The position numbers were made by a program, and so were the translations under genes. The notes beneath the pieces are model-generated. The model did no database searches. It saw only the letters and a list, made by a program, of their open reading frames with translations, and was not told the DNA's origin. DNA of 31,298 nucleotides from positions 1 through 31,298 of the forward strand of contig JAEWQC010000011.1 in NCBI GenBank assembly GCA_023399355.1. The letters are read 5' to 3'. Position 1 is the stretch's first letter; each line of letters starts with the position of its first letter. Source of the DNA: Bacillota bacterium (GTDB lineage Bacteria; Bacillota; Clostridia; Acetivibrionales; DTU013). Below are positions 1 through 7,872 of the stretch, in pieces.

Positions 1-266
1 CTCACATCCAGATCCTTGATGATACGCACTACACCGGATGACTGAGTCGAGGCACCATAACTCGATACGGCAATCATATCCATGTCCACAGGAATCGTTA
101 TTGCCCGCATCAAATCCGCCAGAAAAATAAATCCGCCCTTCAAAACACCGACAAGAACAAGATCAGTGCCTTCGTAATCCTTTGAAATACGCTTGCCCAG
201 CTGTGCCACCATCTCTTTAATCTGTTTGCTGCTGACAAGTACTTCCTCAATATCCCCCATCATCAT
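1..266 (-). CDS. hpt: Hypoxanthine phosphoribosyltransferase, N-terminal part (cut by window edge)
   Basis: This is the first 88 codons of a purine salvage enzyme that joins hypoxanthine or guanine to PRPP, giving IMP or GMP. The visible protein begins MMMGDIEEVLVSS and contains LVLVGVLKGGFIFLADLMR and DMDMIAVSSYG, which are typical of the N-terminal half of bacterial HPRT. The PRPP-binding loop lies beyond the window. Three ATG codons in a row occur at 258-266. The first is chosen because GGAGG sits five bases upstream of it, and its ATGA overlaps the stop of tilS, which indicates translational coupling. The tilS-hpt pair is a classic Firmicutes arrangement, usually followed by ftsH, which would lie outside this window. 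Identification is firm; completeness cannot be judged. Confidence 0.95.
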   Translation of the reverse strand, partial: MMMGDIEEVLVSSKQIKEMVAQLGKRISKDYEGTDLVLVGVLKGGFIFLADLMRAITIPVDMDMIAVSSYGASTQSSGVVRIIKDLDV

Positions 267-1753
267 GAAGTCCTCCGGTTGTATTCCATTTTAAGAACAC
301 TTTTAGTATTTTCAGTTACTTTAAATTTATCACTAATTTTATATCCAATTACCCAAATGGCCTCATTTTCAATACAAACTAGAGGAATCTCATCCCTATG
401 TTCCCTCGGTATTTTTTTGTCAATGAAATATTCTTTCAGCTTTTTTGTGCCGTTTGACTTAAAAGGCTTGAAAATATCTCCATCCCGACGGTTCCTAATA
501 TTTATTCCCCTCTTTATGCAGTCATAATCAAAGAATTGTACGAGAGAATTATACCCTATCCTTCCATAGTTATCAATATGCCCGGCATTTTCCAGCGATA
601 TCTCCAGAGAGGCCTGCAATTCAGGTATATACGTGGTTCCCGGTATAATAAGAGTTGTAAAAAATCCGGAGGATTTTCTCTGTTCTGCTTTTTCCCTGGA
701 TCCGGAAGAATTATTTTCAATATACATTTCCAGTCTGCCATAGGTGACATAGGCTCTCAAGCCATGAGGCAACTCTGTCCTGGTCCCCGTTTTTCCGCCT
801 GCAATAAGACTTTTCAAGGAATTGTAATGGACACTTCCCATACCGGTGCTGCTTCCTTCTATGACGCAAACCGCCATTCTGAGCACCCTGTTGAGAATAG
901 CAGGGTGAAGACCGATTAATCCATCAAGCTTAAAACGCACGCGCTTGTCCACCCCCGTATCTGCTATAACCGGACCGTCATTCCTGCTGTCCAGGCATGT
1001 TTGATAAGCCGTCTCTGCGCATTGATCGAGGTAGCTGTTATCTTCAGTTGCGTGTATGGACAATCTGTAGAGACTTTCGACCACATCAGTCCCGAAGTTT
1101 TTATCAATAGAGGGAAGCAGGTCCAGCCTCACCCTGTTCCTGGCAAAATCGCTCTTGAGGTTGGAACTGTCAATTCGGGGTGACAACCCTGAAGCCTTGC
1201 AGTACTGTTCTATATCTCCCCTGCTGATATTCAGGAGCGGCCTTATAACAGCTCCACGCCTGTAATCCATGCCGGCGAGTCCGGCCATCCCGCTTCCCCT
1301 GATCAGATGCATCATGACCGTTTCGGCCTGGTCGCTGCGGTTGTGCGCCACGGCTATTCTGACCGCCCCCACGCTTTGTGCGTATGCTTCAAACTCATGA
1401 TATCGGGCTTCCCTGCCGGCTTCTTCAATCGACATTCCGAGCTTCTCAGCCATTTCTGCAATATCAGTGCGTACAATAAAAAGCGGTATAGCCAACCCTT
1501 CACACAATGTTGCGGTATATTCCTCGTCTGCCTGTGCTTCCTCCGCCCTGAGCATATGGTTGACATGGACTGCATGAAGCTTTATTCCAAGTGTTTCCGA
1601 AAGAGCATGGAGCACATGGATAAGGCAAACCGAATCGGGCCCTCCGGACACACCAACAACCACCGCATCGCCTTGTTCCATGAGGTGGTTGGTTTGAATT
1701 GTGCCAAATACTCTTTGCTGAAACTCCCTGCTATAATTACTTGCTATATTCAT
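263..1753 (-). CDS. tilS: tRNA(Ile)-lysidine synthetase
   Basis: TilS modifies the wobble cytidine of tRNA-Ile(CAU) to lysidine using ATP and lysine, so that the tRNA reads AUA instead of AUG; it is normally essential. The N-type PP-loop motif SGGPDS is at residues 36-41, followed by the HAVHVNHMLR and IAVAHNRSDQAETV segments typical of the family. The C-terminal part (about residues 395-480) matches the TilS C-terminal tRNA-binding region, with IRNRRDGD and KKLKEYFIDKKIP. At 496 residues it has the usual length for the long Firmicutes form. The ATG used overlaps the end of dnaC by 17 bases and its ribosome binding site (AGAGGG) is too close to be ideal; Met25 is a possible alternative start. 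It overlaps hpt downstream by four bases. Confidence 0.96.
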   Translation of the reverse strand: MNIASNYSREFQQRVFGTIQTNHLMEQGDAVVVGVSGGPDSVCLIHVLHALSETLGIKLHAVHVNHMLRAEEAQADEEYTATLCEGLAIPLFIVRTDIAEMAEKLGMSIEEAGREARYHEFEAYAQSVGAVRIAVAHNRSDQAETVMMHLIRGSGMAGLAGMDYRRGAVIRPLLNISRGDIEQYCKASGLSPRIDSSNLKSDFARNRVRLDLLPSIDKNFGTDVVESLYRLSIHATEDNSYLDQCAETAYQTCLDSRNDGPVIADTGVDKRVRFKLDGLIGLHPAILNRVLRMAVCVIEGSSTGMGSVHYNSLKSLIAGGKTGTRTELPHGLRAYVTYGRLEMYIENNSSGSREKAEQRKSSGFFTTLIIPGTTYIPELQASLEISLENAGHIDNYGRIGYNSLVQFFDYDCIKRGINIRNRRDGDIFKPFKSNGTKKLKEYFIDKKIPREHRDEIPLVCIENEAIWVIGYKISDKFKVTENTKSVLKMEYNRRTS

Positions 1754-3080
1754 CCCTCTTTAAATTTGCGAATTTCGTATATTCGCCGAACCATCTGAGT
1801 TCGACAGTACCTGTAGAGCCATTTCTATGTTTTGCGATGATAACTTCCGCAATATTTTTCCTTTCCGTTTCAGGGTTGTAATAATCATCCCTGTACAAGA
1901 ACATGACGATGTCCGCATCCTGTTCGATTGCACCCGACTCTCTTAGATCGCTGAGCATCGGCCTGTGGTCCGTTCTGGACTCCGGTCCGCGGCTAAGCTG
2001 GGACATAGTCACTACAGGGACGTTGAGTTCCTTTGCCAATATTTTTAACGAACGGGAGATCTCTGATACCTCCTGCTGCCTGTTTTCTATTTTCCCCCTG
2101 CCCTGCATCAGCTGCAGGTAATCGATCACAACAAGTCCAAGATTTTTTTCAAGCTTGAGCCTCCGGCACTTTGCCCTGATGTCCATGACAGATATACCCG
2201 GTGTATCATCTATATAAATTGGCGCATCGGATAGCGGTGCCAACGCTTGTGCAATCTTCTTCCAATCATCGTCCTCCAGCTTCCCGGTCCTCATTTTTTG
2301 ACTATCCACCATCACTTCACTGCAAAGCATTCTGTTTACCAATTGATCCTTGGACATTTCAAGGTTGAATATCGCTACAGGCACATGTCTCTGAACGGCA
2401 GCATATTGTGCGATATTAAGCGCCATAGCTGTTTTGCCCATACCGGGTCTTGCAGCAATAAGAACAAGATCCGAATTCTGCAGACCTGCCGTTTTAAAGT
2501 CCAGATCGTTGAAGCCTGTTGGTATTCCTGTAATAAAGCCCTTGCTGTTATAAAGCTCTTCCAGACGGCTGAAGGTTTCAAGGAGTACATCCTTTATGTG
2601 TGTAAAGCCCTGTGTACTTCTCTTTTGAAGGATGTCAAAAATACTCTTTTCAGCCCTGTCCAGCACGAATGCCGCTTCCTCGGAGGCTTCATAGCTCATG
2701 CCCGAAATGTCTGCAGCAGCCTTTATCAGCCTTCTGAGCAGTGCTTTCTCTTCCACTATTTTAGCATAATGTTTGGCATTGGCAGTGGTAGGTACGGCTC
2801 CGGTTATGCTGGCAAGATAGTCGAGACCCCCGATACCGTCAAGCGTCCCCCGGAGCTGTAATTGTTCGGAAACCGTGATGATATCGACTGGTCCCGCTTT
2901 TTCGGTAATGTCGACGATTGCTTCGCATATTTCCCTATGGTCGTCCCTGTAAAAATCTTCACTCTTAATCAACTCTGTAACTGTCGGAATTACATCCGCG
3001 TCCAGCAGCATACAACCAAGAACAGCCTGTTCTGCCTCTATATTGTGAGGAGGTATTCTCCCGATGGCATTGATATCCAC
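1737..3080 (-). CDS. dnaC: Replicative DNA helicase (DnaB family)
   Basis: This is the hexameric 5'-3' helicase that unwinds DNA at the replication fork; it is named DnaC in Bacillus and DnaB in E. coli. The N-terminal primase-interaction domain spans about residues 8-110. The RecA-like ATPase follows, with Walker A RPGMGKTA at 211-218 and Walker B VVID at 317-320. The DLRESGAIEQDADIV segment near residue 378 carries the conserved arginine-finger region. The length of 447 residues is normal and no intein is present. The start codon is GTG at 3078-3080, preceded by GGAGGGAG with eight bases of spacing. It lies between rplI and tilS in the same operon, an order common in Clostridia. Confidence 0.97.
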   Translation of the reverse strand: MDINAIGRIPPHNIEAEQAVLGCMLLDADVIPTVTELIKSEDFYRDDHREICEAIVDITEKAGPVDIITVSEQLQLRGTLDGIGGLDYLASITGAVPTTANAKHYAKIVEEKALLRRLIKAAADISGMSYEASEEAAFVLDRAEKSIFDILQKRSTQGFTHIKDVLLETFSRLEELYNSKGFITGIPTGFNDLDFKTAGLQNSDLVLIAARPGMGKTAMALNIAQYAAVQRHVPVAIFNLEMSKDQLVNRMLCSEVMVDSQKMRTGKLEDDDWKKIAQALAPLSDAPIYIDDTPGISVMDIRAKCRRLKLEKNLGLVVIDYLQLMQGRGKIENRQQEVSEISRSLKILAKELNVPVVTMSQLSRGPESRTDHRPMLSDLRESGAIEQDADIVMFLYRDDYYNPETERKNIAEVIIAKHRNGSTGTVELRWFGEYTKFANLKRDEYSK

Positions 3081-3102
3081 GATTTAGGCTCCCTCCGGCG
3101 GT

Positions 3103-3549
3103 TTACTCATGAACTGTCTTTACTGTCAGCTTTGAACTGACTTCCGGATAGAGCTTGACCTCTACCTCAATTGTCCCTAATGATTTGATTGTGTCCGGAA
3201 GAACGATCTTCTTCTTATCTATATCAAGATTAAAGTCGGCCTTCAGTCTGTCCGATATATCCTTGCTTGTGATGGAACCGAATAATTTCCCATTTTCACC
3301 TGCTTTGGACTTGATCACCACGGTTGTTTCCCTCACCTTTGCGGCAAGCTCGCGTGCTTGTGTAAGTTCACGGTCTTTCTTGGATTTCTCTGCTTCCTTC
3401 TTTGTATTCATTACATTTATATTGCTTGCGCTTGCTTCAGCTGCAAGTCCTCTTGGGAAAAGAAAGTTCCTGGCATAACCGTCACTGACGTTCACCATAT
3501 CCTCCTTTTTGCCCAATCCTTTTACATCCTGTTTCAAAATTACTTTCAT
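3103..3549 (-). CDS. rplI: 50S ribosomal protein L9
   Basis: L9 binds 23S rRNA at the base of the L1 stalk and helps to keep the reading frame. The N-terminal RNA-binding domain is unmistakable (MKVILKQDVKGLGKKEDMV and the GYARNFLFPRGLA motif). It is joined by a long charged helix to a C-terminal domain with GKLFGSITSKDI. The length of 148 residues is standard. The ATG is preceded by GAGGAGG with good spacing. It begins 11 bases after the gdpP stop and ends 22 bases before dnaC, so it is an internal gene of the operon. The gdpP-rplI-dnaC order is widely conserved in Firmicutes. Confidence 0.98.
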   Translation of the reverse strand: MKVILKQDVKGLGKKEDMVNVSDGYARNFLFPRGLAAEASASNINVMNTKKEAEKSKKDRELTQARELAAKVRETTVVIKSKAGENGKLFGSITSKDISDRLKADFNLDIDKKKIVLPDTIKSLGTIEVEVKLYPEVSSKLTVKTVHE

Positions 3550-3559
3550 GCTGACCTCC

Positions 3560-5566
3560 TCAAACCGGCTTGTTCAATTCATTTACATATCCCATTATAG
3601 CATATTTTAATTTGTCTTTCGCCTCTTCCAGTGCAATCCCTGTAAGCTGCGCTCCGGCAACTGTCAAATGCCCGCCTCCGCCGAGTTTCTCCAATATCAT
3701 CTGCACATTGATGTCCCCGAGCGACCTGCCGCTGATCCATATCTCATTACTCACATTGCACAACACAAATGCCGCATTGATGCCTGAAAGATTCAACAGC
3801 TCGTCCGCCGCCTTTGCTGCAATCAGTTGTGCATTTTTCGTACCGGGAGGACAGATGGATATCGCGATTTCACTGTTTATGATTTCTGCAGACTTCACAA
3901 CACTGGAGATATTGGTGTACGTTGTAAGGTCGTTCTGGAACAGCTGCTTTACCGCTACAGTATCCACGCCCTGCCGTTTCAGATACGATGCGGCTTCAAA
4001 TGTCCTCACACCGGTCTTGAACGTAAAATTCTTCGTATCCACGACAATACCCGCGTATAGCGCCTCTGCTTCAACTGGCTTAAGCTTAATCTTCTCATCG
4101 ACATACTGCAAAATCTCGGTCACAAGCTCGCTGGTGGAGGAAGCATAGGTCTCCTGATAGGTAAGCACAGTGTCCTGAACATATTCCGCACCTCTCCTGT
4201 GATGATCAATCACCACCACCTGACCTGCCATTCCGATCAATTCCGGTATTTCAGTGAAGCTTGGCCTGTGCGTATCGACGATAATCAGCAATGTCTTACT
4301 GTTGAACATGTCCAATACTTCGTTCCTGCTTATGAACAAGTCCTCATATTCCTGAGTTTTCTGAATTTTTACTACAAGGCTTTCTATTGTTGGATTTATT
4401 TTGTTCAATACAATATATGCATCCCGGCCTCTGCTCTTCACAACCCTGTAAAGGCCGAGCGAAGCTCCGAGTGAATCGATGTCGGCGTTTTCATGCCCCA
4501 TGATGAAAATGGCGGCGGACTGGTCGATCAACTCGCGGAGTGCACAGGCGATGACTCTGGCTTTCACCTTTGTCCTTTTTTCAAGCTCCCTTGTTTTTCC
4601 TCCAAAGAAACTGAAGCTATCGGCATTTTTTATAACAACCTGATCGCCTCCACGGCCCAAAGCAATATCAATTGCAGCAGATGCCGAATGCAAGTTCTCA
4701 AGCGGGGTTTTCCCGTTAAGCCCAAATCCAAGGCTCAAGGTAACCGGAATCTTATTACCGATGTTTATATCCTTAACATTGTCAAGTATTTCAAATCTTT
4801 TCTCTTCCAGTTCCTTCAGATATTTCTGTTCGAAAAGAAAGGTATACTTGTCCCTGTCAAATTTCTTTATGATCCCATTGGTAAAAGACATCCACTGGTT
4901 GACCCTCTTATCGATCTCCGCCAGCATCTGCGGTCTGCTTGTATCTTCCATGCTCTGCATCAGATCATCATAATTATCAATGACAATAACACCTGCCATG
5001 ATCTTTTCATCCGCATACATTTTTTTCAGGCCAACCAGTTCAGTGTTGTCGATGAAATACAGGATCAGGATATATTCACTGCTATCCTGCTTTTTTTCGT
5101 GCCTTGCAAAGTTGCAAAGCACTTTGTAATTCATTCCGTTCAGTTCCATCTGTTTAGTTATGCCTGTCGGATTGTCCTGAAGGCTTTCAGGCTTAATTTC
5201 ACTTACAAGCGTTTTGACAGCCTTTTCAAGAGCTTCTTCCTCTTCTGCAATTTTCCTGAATGAAGAATTGTACCAGACAATTGAACCATCCACTTCTGAA
5301 ACAACAAGGGGCATGGGAAAATTCAGCAGCGTATCCTTTGTTGTTGCATCCATATTGAAGTTGAGATTTTCGATGTAACTGGCTATCTCAATCTTTCTCT
5401 TGTAATTTGAGCTGAAATTATAATAGGTAAGAAAGGCAAGCAAAAGAAAGCCGGGAACGGCAATGTGCCAATCCAGGACCCCAATCACAATCACCAGCAG
5501 CAATATTATCCAGAGATAAAAACTAGCGCGTGGAATAAATAAACCAAGAAATTTTTTACTGTCCAT
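3560..5566 (-). CDS. gdpP: Cyclic-di-AMP phosphodiesterase, GdpP/YybT type
   Basis: GdpP hydrolyses c-di-AMP to pApA at the membrane and so controls potassium and cell-wall homeostasis. Two membrane segments are visible at about residues 14-32 and 35-50. A PAS-like domain follows at about 80-130 (LVVSEVDGSIVWYN). A degenerate GGDEF domain covers about 190-312; it keeps ITLSLGFG-like sequence but has no GGDEF motif. The DHH domain begins near 350 with metal ligands H358, D362 and D364 in GHENADIDSLG, D431 and H433 in DTHRP, and DHH at 454-456. The DHHA1 domain ends with GGGGHLTVAGAQL. At 668 residues it is a full-length family member. The ribosome binding site is weak (AGAG); translation probably benefits from the upstream MazG-like gene, which ends 23 bases away. 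Confidence 0.95.
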   Translation of the reverse strand: MDSKKFLGLFIPRASFYLWIILLLVIVIGVLDWHIAVPGFLLLAFLTYYNFSSNYKRKIEIASYIENLNFNMDATTKDTLLNFPMPLVVSEVDGSIVWYNSSFRKIAEEEEALEKAVKTLVSEIKPESLQDNPTGITKQMELNGMNYKVLCNFARHEKKQDSSEYILILYFIDNTELVGLKKMYADEKIMAGVIVIDNYDDLMQSMEDTSRPQMLAEIDKRVNQWMSFTNGIIKKFDRDKYTFLFEQKYLKELEEKRFEILDNVKDINIGNKIPVTLSLGFGLNGKTPLENLHSASAAIDIALGRGGDQVVIKNADSFSFFGGKTRELEKRTKVKARVIACALRELIDQSAAIFIMGHENADIDSLGASLGLYRVVKSRGRDAYIVLNKINPTIESLVVKIQKTQEYEDLFISRNEVLDMFNSKTLLIIVDTHRPSFTEIPELIGMAGQVVVIDHHRRGAEYVQDTVLTYQETYASSTSELVTEILQYVDEKIKLKPVEAEALYAGIVVDTKNFTFKTGVRTFEAASYLKRQGVDTVAVKQLFQNDLTTYTNISSVVKSAEIINSEIAISICPPGTKNAQLIAAKAADELLNLSGINAAFVLCNVSNEIWISGRSLGDINVQMILEKLGGGGHLTVAGAQLTGIALEEAKDKLKYAIMGYVNELNKPV

Positions 5567-5589
5567 ATCTCTGAAGAGAATCTACCCCT

Positions 5590-5928
5590 TCATTTCTCCT
5601 TTCTTCTGAAACTGCCCAAATGCCTTGATAACTCCGACAAGTCACCGTAGTACCTTTCAACATCATGGTTTTCGACCAGTCCCAGTTTCACCTTGCTCAG
5701 AATTTTAAGTTCAATGGCATTGTAACTTATGCCAAGTCGTTTCCCCAAAAGGTAGCTTATCAGTATGATGTTCGATAGAATATCAGAGACAGCTTCATAC
5801 ATTTCCTCTCTTACACCTTTTGCCAATACCCTGAACAAATTCGCCAAATCTGTCAATAGCTCACTTTTCAGCCATTCTATCAATTTTATATTCCTGGTTA
5901 TATCTATTTCTTTTTCCGGCAATGCCAT
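5590..5928 (-). CDS. MazG-like family protein
   Basis: This is a small all-alpha protein of 112 residues. It resembles the short MazG-like family found in Clostridia next to gdpP and the ribosomal genes. The sequence shows the ITRNIKLIEWLKSELL helix, then KGVREEMYEAVSDILSNIILISYLLGKR, where the acidic EEMYEAVSDI helix is the part that coordinates metal in true MazG pyrophosphatases. Whether it hydrolyses nucleotides is unknown. I chose the ATG at 5926-5928 because GAGGTG lies eight bases upstream of it; an upstream in-frame GTG (5935-5937) falls inside that Shine-Dalgarno sequence and is unlikely. It is the first gene of the gdpP-rplI-dnaC-tilS-hpt operon. Confidence 0.75.
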   Translation of the reverse strand: MALPEKEIDITRNIKLIEWLKSELLTDLANLFRVLAKGVREEMYEAVSDILSNIILISYLLGKRLGISYNAIELKILSKVKLGLVENHDVERYYGDLSELSRHLGSFRRKEK

Positions 5929-5955
5929 TTCATCCACCTCTATCGCTTCAGCATC

Positions 5956-5971
5956 AAAAGGGGACGGTTCT
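5956..5971. repeat. GGGGACGGTTCT repeat, solitary copy
   Basis: The plus strand reads AAAAGGGGACGGTTCT just upstream of the MazG-like gene. The same 12-base core appears near 12567-12578 (opposite orientation) and in both arms of the hairpin at 13334-13390. This copy has no partner arm nearby and may be half of a decayed palindrome. It resembles REP-type elements associated with IS200-like Y1 transposases, but no such transposase is in the window. Confidence 0.6.
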
Positions 5972-5979
5972 ACAAAGCA

Positions 5980-6045
5980 GAAACTAGATACCCAGATGCT
6001 AGATACTAGATGCTAGAGAACAGATACCAGAGAACAGACGTAGAC
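5980..6045. repeat. Degenerate CTAGATA/CTAGATG low-complexity repeat
   Basis: The stretch contains repeated words such as CTAGATA, CTAGATG, CTAGAGAACAGA and CCAGAGAACAGA, spaced roughly 10-15 bases apart. It lies between the pheA stop and the MazG-like gene, in a 226-base region without a coding sequence. No open frame, promoter or terminator is convincing here. It looks like a slipped-strand or mobile-element remnant. Confidence 0.5.
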
Positions 6046-6163
6046 ACTGCTTCAAAAAAACTCAAGTCTGATTTCTGACTTCCGGTCTCTGACATAAACT
6101 CTTCCAGTGTGTCCCCCACCCATCATACCATAATATGGATAATTAAACATTGCATTTCCCAGG

Positions 6164-7009
6164 TTAATTTACCTCAAAATCCTGCTCACTTGAAATAGGA
6201 TAGGATCCGAGGAATTTAAAAAACGACGTTTTACGTTTTACCATAGTCAGTGCATCCTTTAGGTCCTGATCATCCCTATGACCAAAGAGATCAATAAAAA
6301 ATATGTACTTTCCAAGCTTGTTCTTTGCGGGTCTGGATTCGATTCTGCTGAGATTGATATTCCAGAGGTTGAAAATATCCAGGATCCTGTATAGACTGCC
6401 TGGTTCATCCTCCGTTGAAAACGCGACCGAAGTCTTGTCCGACCCGGTTCTTTCCGCATCCCTGCTCCCGATGATGACGAACCTCGTATGATTATTACTA
6501 TTATCCTGGATATCACTTTTAATGATATCCAGGTTATATGCCTCTGTCGCCGCTATTGAACCTATTGCTGCACAATCACCGTTTCCGTTTGCTACTTCAA
6601 TTGCTGCGGCAGCGGTACTGTATACAGCCCTGATTTCCGCATCCGGCATCTGCCCCGTTAGAAACTTCCTGCATTGGCCAAGAGGCTGTGGATGCGACAT
6701 GATATATCTGATAGATGCGATATCGGTTCCCTTCTTTACAAGTAAATGCTCCCTTATCGGCAGAATCAATTCCGCTTTTATCAACAGGTCGACTTCCAGT
6801 GCTATCATGTCAAGGGTCGCATTTATTGCGCCTTCAATGGAATTCTCCATTGGTACGATCGCCTCATCTATTGAGCCATCCTGTACAGCCAGAAGAATTT
6901 CCGGTATGGATGGAAAGTCCACAGCATCATGTGGAATTTTCCCGATATATTTTTTCAAAGCCTCATGTGAAAAGGTCCCTTTCGGACCAAGATAACCTAT
7001 CTTAAGCAT
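6164..7009 (-). CDS. pheA: Prephenate dehydratase
   Basis: This enzyme converts prephenate to phenylpyruvate, the committed step to phenylalanine. The periplasmic-binding-like catalytic domain begins MLKIGYLGPKGTFSHEA and includes PMENS at 53-57 and the catalytic TRF motif at 175-177. A C-terminal ACT domain follows from about residue 192, with the phenylalanine-binding ESRP motif at 224-227, so feedback inhibition by phenylalanine is expected. The protein is 281 residues, the usual size for a monofunctional enzyme without chorismate mutase. The ATG at 7007-7009 is chosen because GAGGG lies just upstream and the protein then begins exactly at the family start. An upstream in-frame TTG with AAGGAG near 7112 would add 35 atypical residues. 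The gene stands alone, with no clear terminator downstream. Confidence 0.95.
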   Translation of the reverse strand: MLKIGYLGPKGTFSHEALKKYIGKIPHDAVDFPSIPEILLAVQDGSIDEAIVPMENSIEGAINATLDMIALEVDLLIKAELILPIREHLLVKKGTDIASIRYIMSHPQPLGQCRKFLTGQMPDAEIRAVYSTAAAAIEVANGNGDCAAIGSIAATEAYNLDIIKSDIQDNSNNHTRFVIIGSRDAERTGSDKTSVAFSTEDEPGSLYRILDIFNLWNINLSRIESRPAKNKLGKYIFFIDLFGHRDDQDLKDALTMVKRKTSFFKFLGSYPISSEQDFEVN

Positions 7010-7241
7010 TAATCCCTCATTCTGAATGTCGGTACCTTGTAGGTAACCCGGTTGGATTTGCACCCGCTGGCACATATACATCATAACACTAAATTCCCAA
7101 TTTTCCAACAGCAATGTACAACGCTCCTTGCATATATGGAAATATCATCAGCAGAACACTGTTGAAAATAATTTTTAAATCATCCGTTTTATATTTTTTT
7201 ATCCGGGTAACTATATATTACAACCCGGGGTTGATAAAATA

Positions 7242-7402
7242 ATTACCACGAAAGGGATGAGTCCAAAGGAAATCTTTTAGGAACTCGGAACCAAGGTAAG
7301 GAAAGCAAGAGGAAAGTTAATTGAACCAGATTCAAGGTAATGACTGCTCTGGGAGAGCAGGGTAGCGACCGGATTAATGAGTTGGACATCCGGTCGTTTT
7401 AC
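7242..7402 (+). ncRNA. Structured RNA candidate, unidentified family
   Basis: The plus strand can fold into a multi-stem RNA. An outer stem pairs ATTACC (7242-7247) with GGTAAT (7336-7341). Inside it are a hairpin pairing GAGTCC (7259-7264) with GGAACTC (7280-7286) and a perfect hairpin TTGAA/TTCAA (7321-7335). Then come CTGCTCT/AGAGCAG (7344-7360) and a terminator hairpin followed by TTTT. The segment between stems is purine-rich (GGAAAGCAAGAGGAAAG), as often seen in bacterial structured RNAs. No coding frame fits, and the next gene on this strand is thousands of bases away, so it would be a free-standing RNA and not a riboswitch. I tried to match it to T-box, c-di-GMP, c-di-AMP, ZTP, 6S, SRP and RNase P RNA and found no fit. 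No good promoter is visible. Confidence 0.5.
7366..7402 (+). terminator. Intrinsic terminator of the plus-strand RNA candidate
   Basis: CGACCGGAT (7366-7374) pairs perfectly with ATCCGGTCG (7388-7396) and is followed by TTTTA. On the minus strand the hairpin is not followed by T residues, so it acts in the plus direction. That supports a transcript coming from the left. Confidence 0.7.
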
Positions 7403-7423
7403 TGTCCGGAAATGTTTTATGGA

Positions 7424-7458
7424 TAAATTAATAAAGGACCGGAATTATCCGATCCTTT
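7424..7458 (-). terminator. Terminator of the rpsF-ssb-rpsR operon
   Basis: AAAGGATCGG and CCGGTCCTTT (plus-strand arms 7449-7458 and 7433-7442) form a ten-base stem with one G-T pair and a six-base loop. On the minus strand TTTATTAATTT follows. It lies 11 bases beyond the rpsR stop. The plus-strand reading also ends in TTTAT, so it may be bidirectional. Confidence 0.75.
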
Positions 7459-7469
7459 ATCTATTTCAA

Positions 7470-7769
7470 CTACTCTGCAGTATACGGGAGCAATGCAACG
7501 ACTCTGGCCCTCTTGATCGCCATTGTCAGCTGACGCTGATGCTTGGCGCAATTGCCGGAGATTCTTCTGGGAAGTATTTTGCCCCTTTCGGAAACATACT
7601 TCCTTATCTTTGAAACTTCCTTATAATCTATATCAGTGACCTTATCGACACAGAAAGAGCAAACTTTTTTCTTAGCCCTTCTCATCCTCATGCCGCCTTT
7701 GCCTTCGCCCTTGTCGTATGAGTCCCTGTTACCGCCGCCACCTTTATTGTCTCTTCTTCCACCTGGCAT
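7470..7769 (-). CDS. rpsR: 30S ribosomal protein S18
   Basis: S18 pairs with S6 on the platform of the 30S subunit. The conserved part is clear: KKVCSFCVDKVTDIDYKEV, then LRKYVSERGKILPRRISG-like sequence (here IRKYVSERGKILPRRISG) and CAKHQRQLTMAIKRARVVALLPY. A CxxC pair and the later C and H suggest the zinc-binding form of S18. The N-terminus carries an extra glycine- and arginine-rich tail (PGGRRDNKGGGGNRD), making it longer than many S18 proteins at 99 residues. The ATG at 7767-7769 is chosen because AGGAGG lies nine bases upstream; a farther in-frame ATG at 7788-7790 would place that Shine-Dalgarno inside the gene. It is the last gene of rpsF-ssb-rpsR. Confidence 0.97.
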   Translation of the reverse strand: MPGGRRDNKGGGGNRDSYDKGEGKGGMRMRRAKKKVCSFCVDKVTDIDYKEVSKIRKYVSERGKILPRRISGNCAKHQRQLTMAIKRARVVALLPYTAE

Positions 7770-7872
7770 TCTAAAACGCCTCCTTTCCATAATTTAATGA
7801 TACCGGATGCATGGGCAGGCAGTTGATATAATCAGCGACCGGCCCCAAATCTTTTTTATTGTATATAGGTTC

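Noticed and set aside
4493..5263. 256-codon open frame on the plus strand inside gdpP
   Set aside because: It is antisense to a well-conserved gene, has no convincing ribosome binding site and its product resembles no protein family.
7010..7114. T-box, leader peptide or N-terminal extension before pheA
   Set aside because: No T-box motif (AGGGTGGNACCGCG) or phenylalanine-rich leader with a stop was found. The in-frame extension is poorly conserved in character and the family start has a good ribosome binding site.
7201..7230. CCGGGT/ACCCGG inverted repeat upstream of pheA
   Set aside because: Only six bases pair cleanly, no T-run follows on either strand, and the match is too short to call an operator or terminator.
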